DNA from: Pseudonocardia kunmingensis
GTDB lineage: Bacteria > Actinomycetota > Actinomycetes > Mycobacteriales > Pseudonocardiaceae
Length of the DNA stretch: 64,000 nt
Reading direction: 5' to 3'
NCBI RefSeq assembly: GCF_006716445.1
Contig: NZ_VFPA01000003.1
Location: 124,001 to 188,000, forward strand
Below are positions 40,833 through 49,356 of the stretch, in pieces; position 1 is the stretch's first letter, and each line of letters begins with the position of its first letter. A model generated the notes under the pieces. That model made no database searches and was not told where the DNA came from. It worked only from the letters and a program-made list of their open reading frames with translations. The translations under genes and the position numbers were made by a program.

Positions 40833-41686
40833 ATGTCCCTCCGGTACTCGTTCCACGTCCAGGTCAGTGATCGGGCGGCCAGCACCGCTACCGCCCGCCT
40901 GCGGTAGGCGGCGGTCGCGCGCACGTCGTCGATCGGTGCGCAGGATTCGGCCACGAGAGCGCCGAACCGAGCCGCCACACCCGGGTCGACCGGCCCCCGG
41001 TCCCAGTCCAGGGCCGCTGCGGCGAACTCTTCTGCGGAGCGCGCCCGCGCCGGTCGTGGGCCTGCGGCGCCGAACGCGACTCGAACCGCTCGTCCCGGGG
41101 CGTCCACGGCCGTGGCGACGGCGGCGACCGCGATCACCATCGCGTTTCGCGGGCCCACCTTCGCGAAGTGCTGCGGCCCTCGCCGCACCGGCACTCGCAC
41201 CTCCGCCACCAGCTCGTCGGGCGCCAGCAGGCTGGTCTTCGGGCCGGTGCAGAACTCCTCGACGCTCACGGTCCGGCGACCTCGCACCGACACGAGTTCC
41301 ACCTCGCCACCCGTCGCGACGAGTGGCGGCAGCGCGTCGCCCGCGGGTGAGGCCGTACCGAGGTTGCCACCCAGGGTCCCGCGATTGCGGATCTGCGCGG
41401 AACCGATCGTCCGCGCCGCCGCTGCGAGCGCCGGCACCTGCTCGCCGATCTCGCCAACGATCCGGGTGAACGGCACGCCCGCGCCGATCCGGAACCCGTC
41501 CCCCTCGCGGGACCACTCCGCCAGCTCCGCCACCCCGCTGAGGTCGAGTAGCGCGGCTGGCCGCTCCCGGCGGAGATTGAGCTGCACGAGCAGGTCGGTG
41601 CCACCCGCGAGCGGAACCGCATCGGGCTGCTCCGCCCGCATCGCGCACGCCTCGGCGAGGGAGCCGGGCCGCAGGAATCGAACCAC
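40823..41686 (-). CDS. FAD-binding subunit of the molybdenum hydroxylase
   Basis: 287 residues. FAD motifs LAGGTDLLVQLNL near the N-terminus and TIGSAQIRNRGTLGGNLGTASPAGDALP near residues 95-122 fit the CoxM/XdhB family, with a C-terminal CODH-type domain. It takes electrons from the 2Fe-2S subunit and passes them to an acceptor (NAD, quinone or oxygen). Start is a GTG 4 bp after the MFS gene stop. Confidence 0.92.
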   Translation of the reverse strand: MVRFLRPGSLAEACAMRAEQPDAVPLAGGTDLLVQLNLRRERPAALLDLSGVAELAEWSREGDGFRIGAGVPFTRIVGEIGEQVPALAAAARTIGSAQIRNRGTLGGNLGTASPAGDALPPLVATGGEVELVSVRGRRTVSVEEFCTGPKTSLLAPDELVAEVRVPVRRGPQHFAKVGPRNAMVIAVAAVATAVDAPGRAVRVAFGAAGPRPARARSAEEFAAAALDWDRGPVDPGVAARFGALVAESCAPIDDVRATAAYRRRAVAVLAARSLTWTWNEYRRDMCA

Positions 41687-41690
41687 GCCG

Positions 41691-43001
41691 TCAGCTCGAC
41701 GTTCCGGCGGGCGCGATGCCCGCCTTCCCGGCCACAGCGGGCTCGCCGTGGCGCTCGTGCAGGAACAACGCAGCGACGAACGACAGCACGCCCACACCGC
41801 TCATGTAGAACGCGATGGCCGGCCAGCCGCCCGTCGTGCCCAGCAGGAACGTCGCGATGATCGGCGCGAGGCCGCTGCCCAGCACGGTGCCGAGCGTGTA
41901 CCCGATGGACAGGCCCGTATAGCGCACCGGCGCGGGGAAGACGTGGGCGAAGAACGCCGGCATGACGCCGTAGTTGGCGGCGTACGGGATGAAGAGGATC
42001 ACGAACCCGAGCAGCATCAATGCGGTGCTGCCGGCGCCGAGCAGCGGGAACCAGACCCAGCACAATGCGGCCATCCCCACAATTCCGGCGAGGAAGATCC
42101 GCTTGCGGTCGTAGCGGTCGGACAGCCAGCCGAAGAACGGGATCGCGAGGATCGTCAGCACGTTGACCGCGGTCACCAGCCCGAGCAGGGTGCTGCGGCC
42201 GGTGCCCCGGCCGGTTCCGTACGAGAGCGAGAAGACGGTGCCGACGTAGAACGTGACGCCCGCGGAGAGGTAGGCCAGGCAGACGAGCGCCACGAGCCCG
42301 CCATGGCGCCGCAGCACCTCCACCACGGGTGCCTTGCGAACCTCGCCGGACTGCTTCACGGCCTGGAAGTCCGGACTTTCGTCCAGCTTCAGCCTGATCA
42401 CCAGGCCGAGCACCACCAGCACGGCGCTGAGCAGGAACGGCACTCGCCAGCCCCACGTCCGAAAGGCCTCGTCGGGCAGTTGCGAGACCGCGAGGAACAC
42501 GAGGTTGGCCAACAGGAGGCCCCAGCCTGCGCCGGTGTTGACCACTGCCCCGAAGAACCCGCGCTTGTTGGTCCCGGCGTGCTCGATGCTCATCAGGACA
42601 GCGCCGCCGTACTCGCCCCCGAGGGAGAAGCCTTGGACGAGGCGAAGCAGGACGAGCAGCAACGGCGCCGCGACGCCGATCTGCGCGTACGTCGGCAGGA
42701 GCCCGATGGCGAAGGTCGCCGCGCCCATCATCGTCAGCGTGATCACGAGCATCGACTTGCGGCCGATACGGTCGCCGAAGTGTCCGAAGACGGCCCCGCC
42801 GATCGGCCGGGCGACGAAGGCGATCGCGAACGTCGAGAGCGCCAGCAACGCGCTGACCAGCGGGTCGAAGTCTGGAAAGAACAACTCGTCGAACAGCAGC
42901 GACGCCGCTGTCCCGTAGATGAAGAACTCGTACCACTCGACGGTGCTGCCGACGAGGCTGGCGATCAGGACGCGGCGCGCCTGATCTGTGGACGTTCTCA
43001 T
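41691..43001 (-). CDS. MFS transporter, metabolite:H+ symporter (MHS) type
   Basis: 436 residues, 12 predicted helices. N-terminal GSTVEWYEFFIYGTAA, the GHFGDRIGRKSMLV loop and the LRLVQGFSLGGEYGGA helix-loop are the MHS subfamily markers seen in shikimate, ketoglutarate and proline/betaine transporters. It should import an organic acid or zwitterion by proton symport. The start overlaps the stop of the M20 gene (ATGA). In this operon it would bring in the compound acted on by the molybdenum hydroxylase. Confidence 0.92.
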   Translation of the reverse strand: MRTSTDQARRVLIASLVGSTVEWYEFFIYGTAASLLFDELFFPDFDPLVSALLALSTFAIAFVARPIGGAVFGHFGDRIGRKSMLVITLTMMGAATFAIGLLPTYAQIGVAAPLLLVLLRLVQGFSLGGEYGGAVLMSIEHAGTNKRGFFGAVVNTGAGWGLLLANLVFLAVSQLPDEAFRTWGWRVPFLLSAVLVVLGLVIRLKLDESPDFQAVKQSGEVRKAPVVEVLRRHGGLVALVCLAYLSAGVTFYVGTVFSLSYGTGRGTGRSTLLGLVTAVNVLTILAIPFFGWLSDRYDRKRIFLAGIVGMAALCWVWFPLLGAGSTALMLLGFVILFIPYAANYGVMPAFFAHVFPAPVRYTGLSIGYTLGTVLGSGLAPIIATFLLGTTGGWPAIAFYMSGVGVLSFVAALFLHERHGEPAVAGKAGIAPAGTSS

Positions 43002-44206
43002 GGACGAAGCCTCCGGGTGGATGGGACTTCCGCGCGCTCGATGCCGAAGAAGGTCGCGACCATGTCCTGGACGATGCGGTCCTGCAGGCGCAGGTCCGAC
43101 ACGCGGACGAAGTCGTCGCCGAGGAGGTCGCCTTCCTCGGGGACGCCGAACATCACCGTCGGCACGCCTCGCGCCGACGGGCCGCCCGCGTCGAAGGTGC
43201 CGCCGTAGGTCGTGTGGGCCGCAGGGCTGCCGCGGTACGCGCCCACCGCGCGTTCCAGCGGTTCGAGCAGGGCAGCGCGATCTGCGGGGAACTCGGCGGG
43301 GAGCATGCGAACGCCCGGGCGCACCGTGACCTCGCAATGGTCGTCGAGCCCTTCCAGGGCGCGGCGCAGCTCATCGGCCGTTCCGTCCGGGTCGGTGCCA
43401 GGCAGCAACCTGCGGTCCACCGTGATGCGCGCCGACGCGGGCAGGGTGTGCGGGGCGAGCGGCTCGAACACAACCTGGTAGGGCACCGCGTGCTCGTGCC
43501 CGAGGCGGGGGTGTACCCGGCGCCGGACGTCTGCGTCGAGCGCGTCGATCCGGTTGAGCACCTGGCGGGCGGTCGCGATGACGCCCCCGCCCGGGGGCGG
43601 CGTCGAGGAGTGGCTCGCCCGCCCGGAGACATCGACATGCAGGTCGATCCGCCCGCGGTTGCCCGTCGAGATCGCGAAAGCGGTCGGGAAGAGCTGGATC
43701 ATCAGGTCCGGCCGGACCGGCAGCGCGTCGAGCAGTGCATTCGAGCAGTCGTGGCTACTGCGCCCCTCGTTGTTGATGCAGAGCAGGAGCGTGCCGTCGA
43801 GTTCCGGGTCGCTTCGGGACAGCCACGCGGCGGTGCTCAGCAGGCAGGCCTGGTGCACCTTGTTCTGGGTGATCCCCTGGCCGAACAGGCACGGCTCGTC
43901 GATGCCCGGCGGTGTCGCAATCCGCCCGGACCACGGGTCGGCCATGAGGTTGTGGTGCTGCGTCGGCGTGTACGCAACGAGCGCGAGGCACGGCCCGGCA
44001 CCGGTTCCGAAGCGGACGGCGAACTGGTTGCGCGGCAGGTCGAGGACGTCGCGGCAGCCGACGCCAACGAACCGTGGCCGCAGGTGCTTCTGGACGTAGT
44101 CGACCAGGAGCGGGTCGTCCGGCTCGATCAGCGTGTTCGCTCCGGGCGGCACCGCGGACGGGATCCGCGCCAGGTCCACCGCCGACTCCAGCAGGAGGTC
44201 GCTCAC
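42998..44206 (-). CDS. M20 family metallohydrolase with divergent metal site
   Basis: 402 residues; M20 peptidase/carbamoylase fold shown by the dimerisation-domain segment VSGRASHSSTPPPGGGVIATARQVLNRI and by GGTFDAGG. In normal members the metal ligands occur in H-x-D, GRGAxDDKG and EExG motifs. Here they read QHHNLMADPW, GQGITQNKVHQA and NNEGRSSHD, so the bridging aspartate and the first glutamate are replaced. The protein may use a different metal ligation or a different substrate class, such as an N-carbamoyl or N-acyl amino acid. It is in the same operon as a flavin monooxygenase and a molybdenum hydroxylase. GTG start overlaps the upstream stop. Confidence 0.82.
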   Translation of the reverse strand: MSDLLLESAVDLARIPSAVPPGANTLIEPDDPLLVDYVQKHLRPRFVGVGCRDVLDLPRNQFAVRFGTGAGPCLALVAYTPTQHHNLMADPWSGRIATPPGIDEPCLFGQGITQNKVHQACLLSTAAWLSRSDPELDGTLLLCINNEGRSSHDCSNALLDALPVRPDLMIQLFPTAFAISTGNRGRIDLHVDVSGRASHSSTPPPGGGVIATARQVLNRIDALDADVRRRVHPRLGHEHAVPYQVVFEPLAPHTLPASARITVDRRLLPGTDPDGTADELRRALEGLDDHCEVTVRPGVRMLPAEFPADRAALLEPLERAVGAYRGSPAAHTTYGGTFDAGGPSARGVPTVMFGVPEEGDLLGDDFVRVSDLRLQDRIVQDMVATFFGIERAEVPSTRRLRP

Positions 44207-45264
44207 GGCCGCACCCCGGACACCGCGGCGGAGAAGTGCGGCAGGACCTCGTCGCCGAACGTCTCGACAAGCTCGATCGGCAACGTGTAGTTGCCAACGT
44301 GACGCAGGTAGAAACCGGTCGCGCCGACGTCCACCGCACGCCGGATCCTGGAGAGGACCTCCTCGACCGTGCCGAAGAGGCAGAAGGTCTGCGAGAACCG
44401 CACCGCCATCTCGTCGGTGACGTAGCGACCCGCCTGGGCGACGGCGAGGTCCCAGTCCTCCGCGTGCACCATGTCCGGGTAGACCTCGGGGACCGCGGGC
44501 GGCGGCGGGAGCTCGATGCCCGCCAGCCGGAGGAAGTCCTGCCCGCCGATGCTCGCCATGTGCAGGCAGATGGGTTTGAGGATCGCGGCATCCCGCTCGA
44601 TGTCCTCGGTGATCTTGCAGAATGCCCCGACGGTGAAAGCGAGGTCCGTGATGTCACGGCCGGCGGCTGCCGCGCCCGCCGCGACCGCGTCCCGGGTACC
44701 GGACATCGTCTCGGGTGAGATCCCGGCAAGGGTCAGCACGCCGTCCGCGACCTCACCGGCCATGCGCAGCGAGCGCGGTCCGCTGGCCGCGATGTGCACC
44801 GGCACCGGTGACACGGGCGCCCGCAGCTTCGCGCGGCGCTGGCCGTAATCCTGGACCTCGTCGGCGAGCAGCGTGCGCACCATCGCGATGCCGTCGCGCA
44901 TCTCGGCCAGGCGGCTAGGGCGCATCCCGAGCGGCTTGACCGAGCTGTCGCCCGTGCCGACCCCGAGGAGCACCCGACCGGGCGCGAGCTCGTTCACCGT
45001 GTTCGCCGCCGAGGCGACGACGCTCGGGTGTCGGGTGACGAAGTTCGTGACAGCGGACGCGAGGGTGATGTGCTCGGTCGCGGTCGCCGCGAGCGCCATC
45101 GTCGCGAAGACGTCACGCCACAGCAGCTGGGAGTCGGCGATCCACGCGACGTCGAAGCCTTTGCGCTCGCTCAGTGCGACGGCGTCCGCGACGGCGCGGG
45201 CGGAGCCGCAGGGCGGGAAGCGGACGCCGAAGGCGATCGGCGTGGATGAGAACTCGGTCTGCAC
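44203..45264 (-). CDS. LLM class flavin-dependent oxidoreductase
   Basis: 353 residues. Bacterial luciferase-like fold with an N-terminal IAFGVRFPP strand, GVGTGDSSV and the PVHIAASGPRSLRMAGEVADGV segment that is typical of F420- or FMN-dependent members. The C-terminal half ends in an extended helical insertion. These enzymes either dehydrogenate or insert oxygen; pyrimidine-ring-opening RutA belongs to the same class, so a ring-opening reaction is possible. It is the first gene of the operon, with GTG at 45264. The cofactor cannot be told from sequence. Confidence 0.85.
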   Translation of the reverse strand: MQTEFSSTPIAFGVRFPPCGSARAVADAVALSERKGFDVAWIADSQLLWRDVFATMALAATATEHITLASAVTNFVTRHPSVVASAANTVNELAPGRVLLGVGTGDSSVKPLGMRPSRLAEMRDGIAMVRTLLADEVQDYGQRRAKLRAPVSPVPVHIAASGPRSLRMAGEVADGVLTLAGISPETMSGTRDAVAAGAAAAGRDITDLAFTVGAFCKITEDIERDAAILKPICLHMASIGGQDFLRLAGIELPPPPAVPEVYPDMVHAEDWDLAVAQAGRYVTDEMAVRFSQTFCLFGTVEEVLSRIRRAVDVGATGFYLRHVGNYTLPIELVETFGDEVLPHFSAAVSGVRP

Positions 45265-45312
45265 GGGTCCATCGACTCCATTCGGGCACGAGGTGGACGG
45301 AAGGCTAAGCAG

Positions 45313-45337
45313 CTGTCTGACATGTGTCAACAGACAG
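45313..45337. promoter_or_regulatory. GntR-type operator, 25-bp inverted repeat
   Basis: Outer arms CTGTCTG and CAGACAG flank a perfect inner palindrome TGACATGTGTCA at 45318-45329. It lies 48 bp upstream of the LLM gene start and 17 bp upstream of the divergent GntR start, covering both promoter regions. The GntR at 45355 is the evident ligand. Confidence 0.65.
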
Positions 45338-45354
45338 GGTGCTATCGTGCGGTG

Positions 45355-46104
45355 GTGACCGACGGACTGTCCGAGCCGCTCACGCGGCGGCCCGTGCCCG
45401 ATGTGATCGCCGAACGCATCACCGCCACGATCGCCAACGGCGCCCTCAAACCCGGCGAACGGCTGCCGTCCGAGCCGGTGCTCGCGAAGCAGCTCAACGT
45501 CGGGCGTACGTCCCTGCGGGAGGCGCTGCGCAAGCTCTCGACGCTCGGGATCATCGAGGTCGTTCGGGGCAAGGGGACGTTCGTCTGCGAACCGCCCGCG
45601 GACGATCCGACCACCCAGTACGTGAGGTGGAGCCTCGACGAGGGCTTCGCGCTCACCGAACTGCTGGAGGCCCGCATCGGTCTCGAAACCACTGCTGCCG
45701 GGCTGGCCTGCACGCGCGCCACCGACGACGAGCTACGCGAGCTGAACCGGCTCCGGATCGCGCACGACGAGGCCCACGAGCACGACCTCGACGCCCTCGT
45801 GCACACCGACGAGGCGCTGCACGAAGCGATCATGAACGCATCGCACAACGTCGTACTGATCGGGCTGTACAAGCCGCTCGTGCCCGAGATGGTCGAGTTC
45901 CGGCGGCGGACCCTCGCCCTCCCCCACTCCGGCACGCGATCCGACGACCACCGGTTCATGGTCGACGCCATCGCCCGCCGCGCCCCGGTCGCCGCCCGCC
46001 AGGCGGTGGCTGAGCACTTGTGGATCTTTTACCAGGAGGTGCGGGCGGTGGCGGCCCCGGGGGACGACATCATTGCGCCGGAGAGCGTGCGCGCGTTCGT
46101 TTAG
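45355..46104 (+). CDS. GntR family transcriptional regulator (FadR/FCD subfamily)
   Basis: 249 residues. Winged helix in the first 80 residues (KQLNVGRTSLREALRKLS as recognition helix) and an FCD effector domain (ELLEARIGLETTAAGLA through the DEALHEAIMNASHN and HRFMVDAI helices, which contain histidines that usually hold a metal). It is divergent from the seven-gene catabolic operon with the palindrome in between, so it should act as its local repressor, relieved by the substrate or an intermediate. Confidence 0.92.
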   Translation: MTDGLSEPLTRRPVPDVIAERITATIANGALKPGERLPSEPVLAKQLNVGRTSLREALRKLSTLGIIEVVRGKGTFVCEPPADDPTTQYVRWSLDEGFALTELLEARIGLETTAAGLACTRATDDELRELNRLRIAHDEAHEHDLDALVHTDEALHEAIMNASHNVVLIGLYKPLVPEMVEFRRRTLALPHSGTRSDDHRFMVDAIARRAPVAARQAVAEHLWIFYQEVRAVAAPGDDIIAPESVRAFV

Positions 46105-46115
46105 TTGTCGGCGTC

Positions 46116-46137
46116 GCTGATCGGGGCACGGATCAGC
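46116..46137. terminator. Hairpin at convergent gene ends, overlapping a stop codon
   Basis: GCTGATC (46116-46122), 8-nt loop, GATCAGC (46131-46137). It lies 12 bp past the GntR stop; its right arm contains the stop codon of the minus-strand penicillin-acylase gene. It could terminate both transcripts. Confidence 0.5.
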
Positions 46138-48463
46138 CCGCCGGCGCGCCCGGCTCCAGCACGATCACCTGCTCCGCCGCCGCCTCGACCCGCTCGCGGC
46201 TGTAGAGCAGCGGGAAGGCCTCGCCGCGGGCCCAGGGGGCGAAGAGGTCGGTGGCGTGCGGATCGCCCAGCCGCCCCGACTGGCCGGGTGCGTTCATCGC
46301 CAGCGACCCGTCCCAGTCGCCCACGTCGACGACGACCCGGAACGTCGAGCCCGCGCTCTGCACGAAGTCCGGGCCGTAGGCGGTGTTGCCGACGGTGTCG
46401 CCGCTGCCGCCGCGCGGGAGCGGGCCGGCGACGAGCTGCTCGGGCGGCACGCCGGGCAGCAGTGCCGCGAGCGGGTGGGCCATGCGGCCGACGTGCAGCC
46501 GGCCCCAGCTCCAGCCCGCGCGGTCGGGGCCGAGCAGCTGTTCGAGCTCGGCCACCGCCGCGGCCAGCGTGGTGGCGACGGTCTCGGCCAGGAAGCGCTC
46601 CGGGTCCGGCCCGAGCCGCTGTCCCGGCGTCTCGAACAGGTCGAGGTCGACGCGGGCGTCGGCGTTCAGCTCGTCGCGGACGGCGATCTGCCGCGCGACG
46701 CCCGCCACGGCGTCGGGCGCGACGAGCCGCCCGAGCGCCCGGCGCAGCACGGCGGGCCGCAGGTGGCGGCGGTACCAGACCTCGAACAGCGCAGCGGCGG
46801 CCGAGTCGGGTCGCAGGTCCGCGTCCCAACCCTGCAGCAGCGCCAGCCCGTCGACGTCGGGCGGCAGCGGGAGGGTCGCGACGCGGGCGAGGATCCGGCG
46901 CGCCGGGATGCTCACGAAGTCGCTCTGCAGCGCCACCATCTCCTGCGGCGTCACCCCCGACGCCGGTGCGAGCACCTCGTCGATCCGCCACCGCCGGTAG
47001 GGCGCGTACCAGTCGGAGGTGAGGTGGCGCTCCGGCGGGAAGTCCGCGGGCAGGTTCTGCTCGTTGGCCGTGGCGATGAACCCCTGCGGCGGGTCGACCG
47101 AGCCGGGCAGCTCGTCCGCGTCCAGGAAGCCCGCCCACTCGTAGCGGCCGTCCCCGGGCACCGGCAGCGTGCCGTCCCAGTTCGGCCGCACGGGGGTCAA
47201 CCCGCCCGCCTGCCAGGCGATGGTGCCGCCCGGGTCGGCGTAGACCTGGTTCTCCGGCGGCGCGCCCCACCGGTTCATCGCGGCCTGGAACTCGTCCAGG
47301 TCGCGGGCCCGCATGTAGTCCATGCTGCCCAGGTAGGGCGCCATCCCCGGCTCCAGCCAGGCGGCGCGCACGGCGAAGGCGGTGTGCCGGTCCGGGTCCT
47401 CGCGGATCACCGGGCCGTGCCGGGTGAACCGCAGCTCGACCTCCACCGGCGTCCCGTCGCGCACGGGGACCGTCTCGCGCTCCACCCGCATCGGCTCCCA
47501 GCGGCCCTGGTAGCGGTACTCCAGCGGGTCGTCGGGGTTCGTCTCGTAGACGTAGAGGTCCTCCTGGTCGATCGGGAAGATCGTGAGCCCGAACGCGATG
47601 CGGCCGTTGTGGCCGATGGAGATGCCCGGCAGCGCCGGCTCCCCCGCGCCGATGACGTCGAACCCGGGGGCGGACAGGTGGGCCAGGTAGCGCAGTCCCG
47701 GCAGCGACCCGGTGGCCCGGTGCGGGTCGTTGGCGAGGATCGGCCGCCCGGTCGCGGTGCGCTCCCCCGCGAGCACCCAGTTGTTGCTGCCCTCCGGGAG
47801 CACGCCGGGTGCCGCGGCCGCCCCGAACACCGGCGGCACCGTCGCCAGGTCGTAGACGGCCAGCACGTCGTCCGGGATGACGCCCAGGTCCAGCCCCTCG
47901 GGCACCTGCAGCGGCCGCGACGGCTCCCGCCGCTTGCGCAGCTCCTCCACCTCGGCGGGGTGGTCGCGCAGCACCAGCGCCCGCGCGACCTCGTCACGCA
48001 GGTTGTAGAACAGCCCGTGGCTGCGGATGCGGGTGACGTCCGACGGTTGCCAGAACGCGGGCTCGTAGCCGAGCTCCCGGAACTCGACGGGCAGCAGCCC
48101 CGGGTCCTCCCGCGTCCGCTGCACGAACGCGTTCACGCCCTCGACGAACGCGGTCGCGGCGCGCTTGGTGTCCGAGCCGTAGGCGAGCCAGTCGGCGCGG
48201 GTGTCGCCGCGGAAGAGGAACAGCCGCGCGGCCCGGTCGCGCTCGACGTGCTCGGCGCCCAGCACCTCCGAGAGCAGGCCCAGCCCGCGGCGGCGCCAGA
48301 AGTCGATCTGCCAGAGCCGGTCGCGCGCCGCATTGAAACCCTGCACGCGGAACGCGTCGTAGGTGCTCGCGGCGTAGACGTGCGGGACGCCCCAGCGGTC
48401 GACGACGATCTCGGCGGGCGCGGTGAGCCCGGGCAGCACGAACGACGTCCGGACGGCGGCCAT
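46133..48463 (-). CDS. Penicillin acylase family protein (Ntn hydrolase)
   Basis: 776 residues, single precursor. The autocatalytic serine nucleophile is in PEGSNNWVLAG (Ser226), which would become the N-terminus of the beta subunit; the alpha part includes VDRWGVPHVYAASTYDAFRVQG and the beta part AWQAGGLTPVRP. There is no clear signal peptide, so the enzyme is probably cytoplasmic, unlike secreted penicillin G acylases. It cleaves amides of N-acyl compounds; acyl-homoserine lactone acylases, penicillin acylases and others share the fold, and the substrate is not predictable. Start ATG has GAGGAGG upstream. Confidence 0.92.
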   Translation of the reverse strand: MAAVRTSFVLPGLTAPAEIVVDRWGVPHVYAASTYDAFRVQGFNAARDRLWQIDFWRRRGLGLLSEVLGAEHVERDRAARLFLFRGDTRADWLAYGSDTKRAATAFVEGVNAFVQRTREDPGLLPVEFRELGYEPAFWQPSDVTRIRSHGLFYNLRDEVARALVLRDHPAEVEELRKRREPSRPLQVPEGLDLGVIPDDVLAVYDLATVPPVFGAAAAPGVLPEGSNNWVLAGERTATGRPILANDPHRATGSLPGLRYLAHLSAPGFDVIGAGEPALPGISIGHNGRIAFGLTIFPIDQEDLYVYETNPDDPLEYRYQGRWEPMRVERETVPVRDGTPVEVELRFTRHGPVIREDPDRHTAFAVRAAWLEPGMAPYLGSMDYMRARDLDEFQAAMNRWGAPPENQVYADPGGTIAWQAGGLTPVRPNWDGTLPVPGDGRYEWAGFLDADELPGSVDPPQGFIATANEQNLPADFPPERHLTSDWYAPYRRWRIDEVLAPASGVTPQEMVALQSDFVSIPARRILARVATLPLPPDVDGLALLQGWDADLRPDSAAAALFEVWYRRHLRPAVLRRALGRLVAPDAVAGVARQIAVRDELNADARVDLDLFETPGQRLGPDPERFLAETVATTLAAAVAELEQLLGPDRAGWSWGRLHVGRMAHPLAALLPGVPPEQLVAGPLPRGGSGDTVGNTAYGPDFVQSAGSTFRVVVDVGDWDGSLAMNAPGQSGRLGDPHATDLFAPWARGEAFPLLYSRERVEAAAEQVIVLEPGAPAG

Positions 48464-48505
48464 GCACATCCTCCTCGGCAATGCGGTGCGATGTCCCCAA
48501 TTGGA

Positions 48506-49291
48506 TCACCGATCAGGTGGCCGGGCCCGCCAGAGCCCGACCGTCGTGGCGAAGTCCTCGACGATCCGGGCAACGGCTCCCTCGACCATGCGCTGCACCC
48601 GTCCGGGGTCCGCCGGGAGGTCGGCGCCGTCGGTCCAGCGCAGCAGCACCTCCAGGTCCCCGGACATCGCGGGCCGGACCTGCGACCACCGCCGGGCCGC
48701 ACGGGCGCGGTCGGTCGTCCAGGTCGCGTCCCGCACGCTCACCAGCGACGCCAGGGCGAGCAGGCTCTTGCGGCCGACGCGGCGCGCGAGGGCGGCCGGG
48801 TCCGCGCCGGCGCGCAGGTCCTGGCGCCACCGCTGCGCGTGCTGGGCGATGTCGCCGTTGAACCCGCGTGCCGCCCGGACGTCGGCCGGGAAGGCCGGCG
48901 GGTCGGGCCGGGGCGGGCCGGACAGGCGCACGCAGTAGTGGCGCAGGAACACCCGCAGGCCGTAGGGCTCGTCGGCGGGCCCGACGAGGTCCGCGGGTTG
49001 GGCGGCCCCGATCTCGACCCCGCGGCAGAGGTCCGCGAACCGGCCGGAGAGCAGCCTGCCCAGCTCGGCGGCCGCCGGGCCGGGCAGGCCGACCGAGAGC
49101 AGGTCGACGTCGGAGGCGGGCGGCCGGGCCCGCCCCGTGGCCACCGACCCGTAGAGGTAGAGCTCGACGTCGTCGCCGAGGGCCGCGACCGCCGCCGCGA
49201 GCACCGGCTCGAACGCCGCCGGCACCCGGTGGCGCGCCGCGCCGGTCACGATCGTGCCGTCCGCACCCACGCCCTCGTCCGGGTCCCGCAC
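48506..49291 (-). CDS. Nucleotidyltransferase domain protein (minimal NTase)
   Basis: 261 residues. The NTase motif YGSVATGRARPPASDVDLLSVG (GS-x9-DxD) at about residues 50-70 is complete, so a nucleotide-transfer reaction with two metal-binding aspartates is possible. The C-terminal 150 residues are helical and contain several Arg/His positions; they may be a HEPN-like or regulatory domain. The GTG at 49291 has GAGGAGG upstream. The neighbouring TetR gene is divergent in function, not in orientation. Substrate, whether small molecule or protein/RNA, is unknown. Confidence 0.85.
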   Translation of the reverse strand: MRDPDEGVGADGTIVTGAARHRVPAAFEPVLAAAVAALGDDVELYLYGSVATGRARPPASDVDLLSVGLPGPAAAELGRLLSGRFADLCRGVEIGAAQPADLVGPADEPYGLRVFLRHYCVRLSGPPRPDPPAFPADVRAARGFNGDIAQHAQRWRQDLRAGADPAALARRVGRKSLLALASLVSVRDATWTTDRARAARRWSQVRPAMSGDLEVLLRWTDGADLPADPGRVQRMVEGAVARIVEDFATTVGLWRARPPDR

Positions 49292-49356
49292 GTCGTCCTC
49301 CTCGGGTGTGCTCGGTCCCGGCCGGACCGCCCCGCCGCCGCCGGGGCCGGCCGCGA

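Noticed and set aside
38104..41686. CO dehydrogenase interpretation of the Mo/Fe-S/FAD genes
   Set aside because: Gene order matches CoxMSL, but the active-site AYxCSFR motif is missing; a general molybdenum hydroxylase fits better.
44203..45264. Direct assignment of the LLM gene as RutA and the operon as a Rut pathway
   Set aside because: No RutB, C, D, E or F partners and no specific signature; only class-level similarity.
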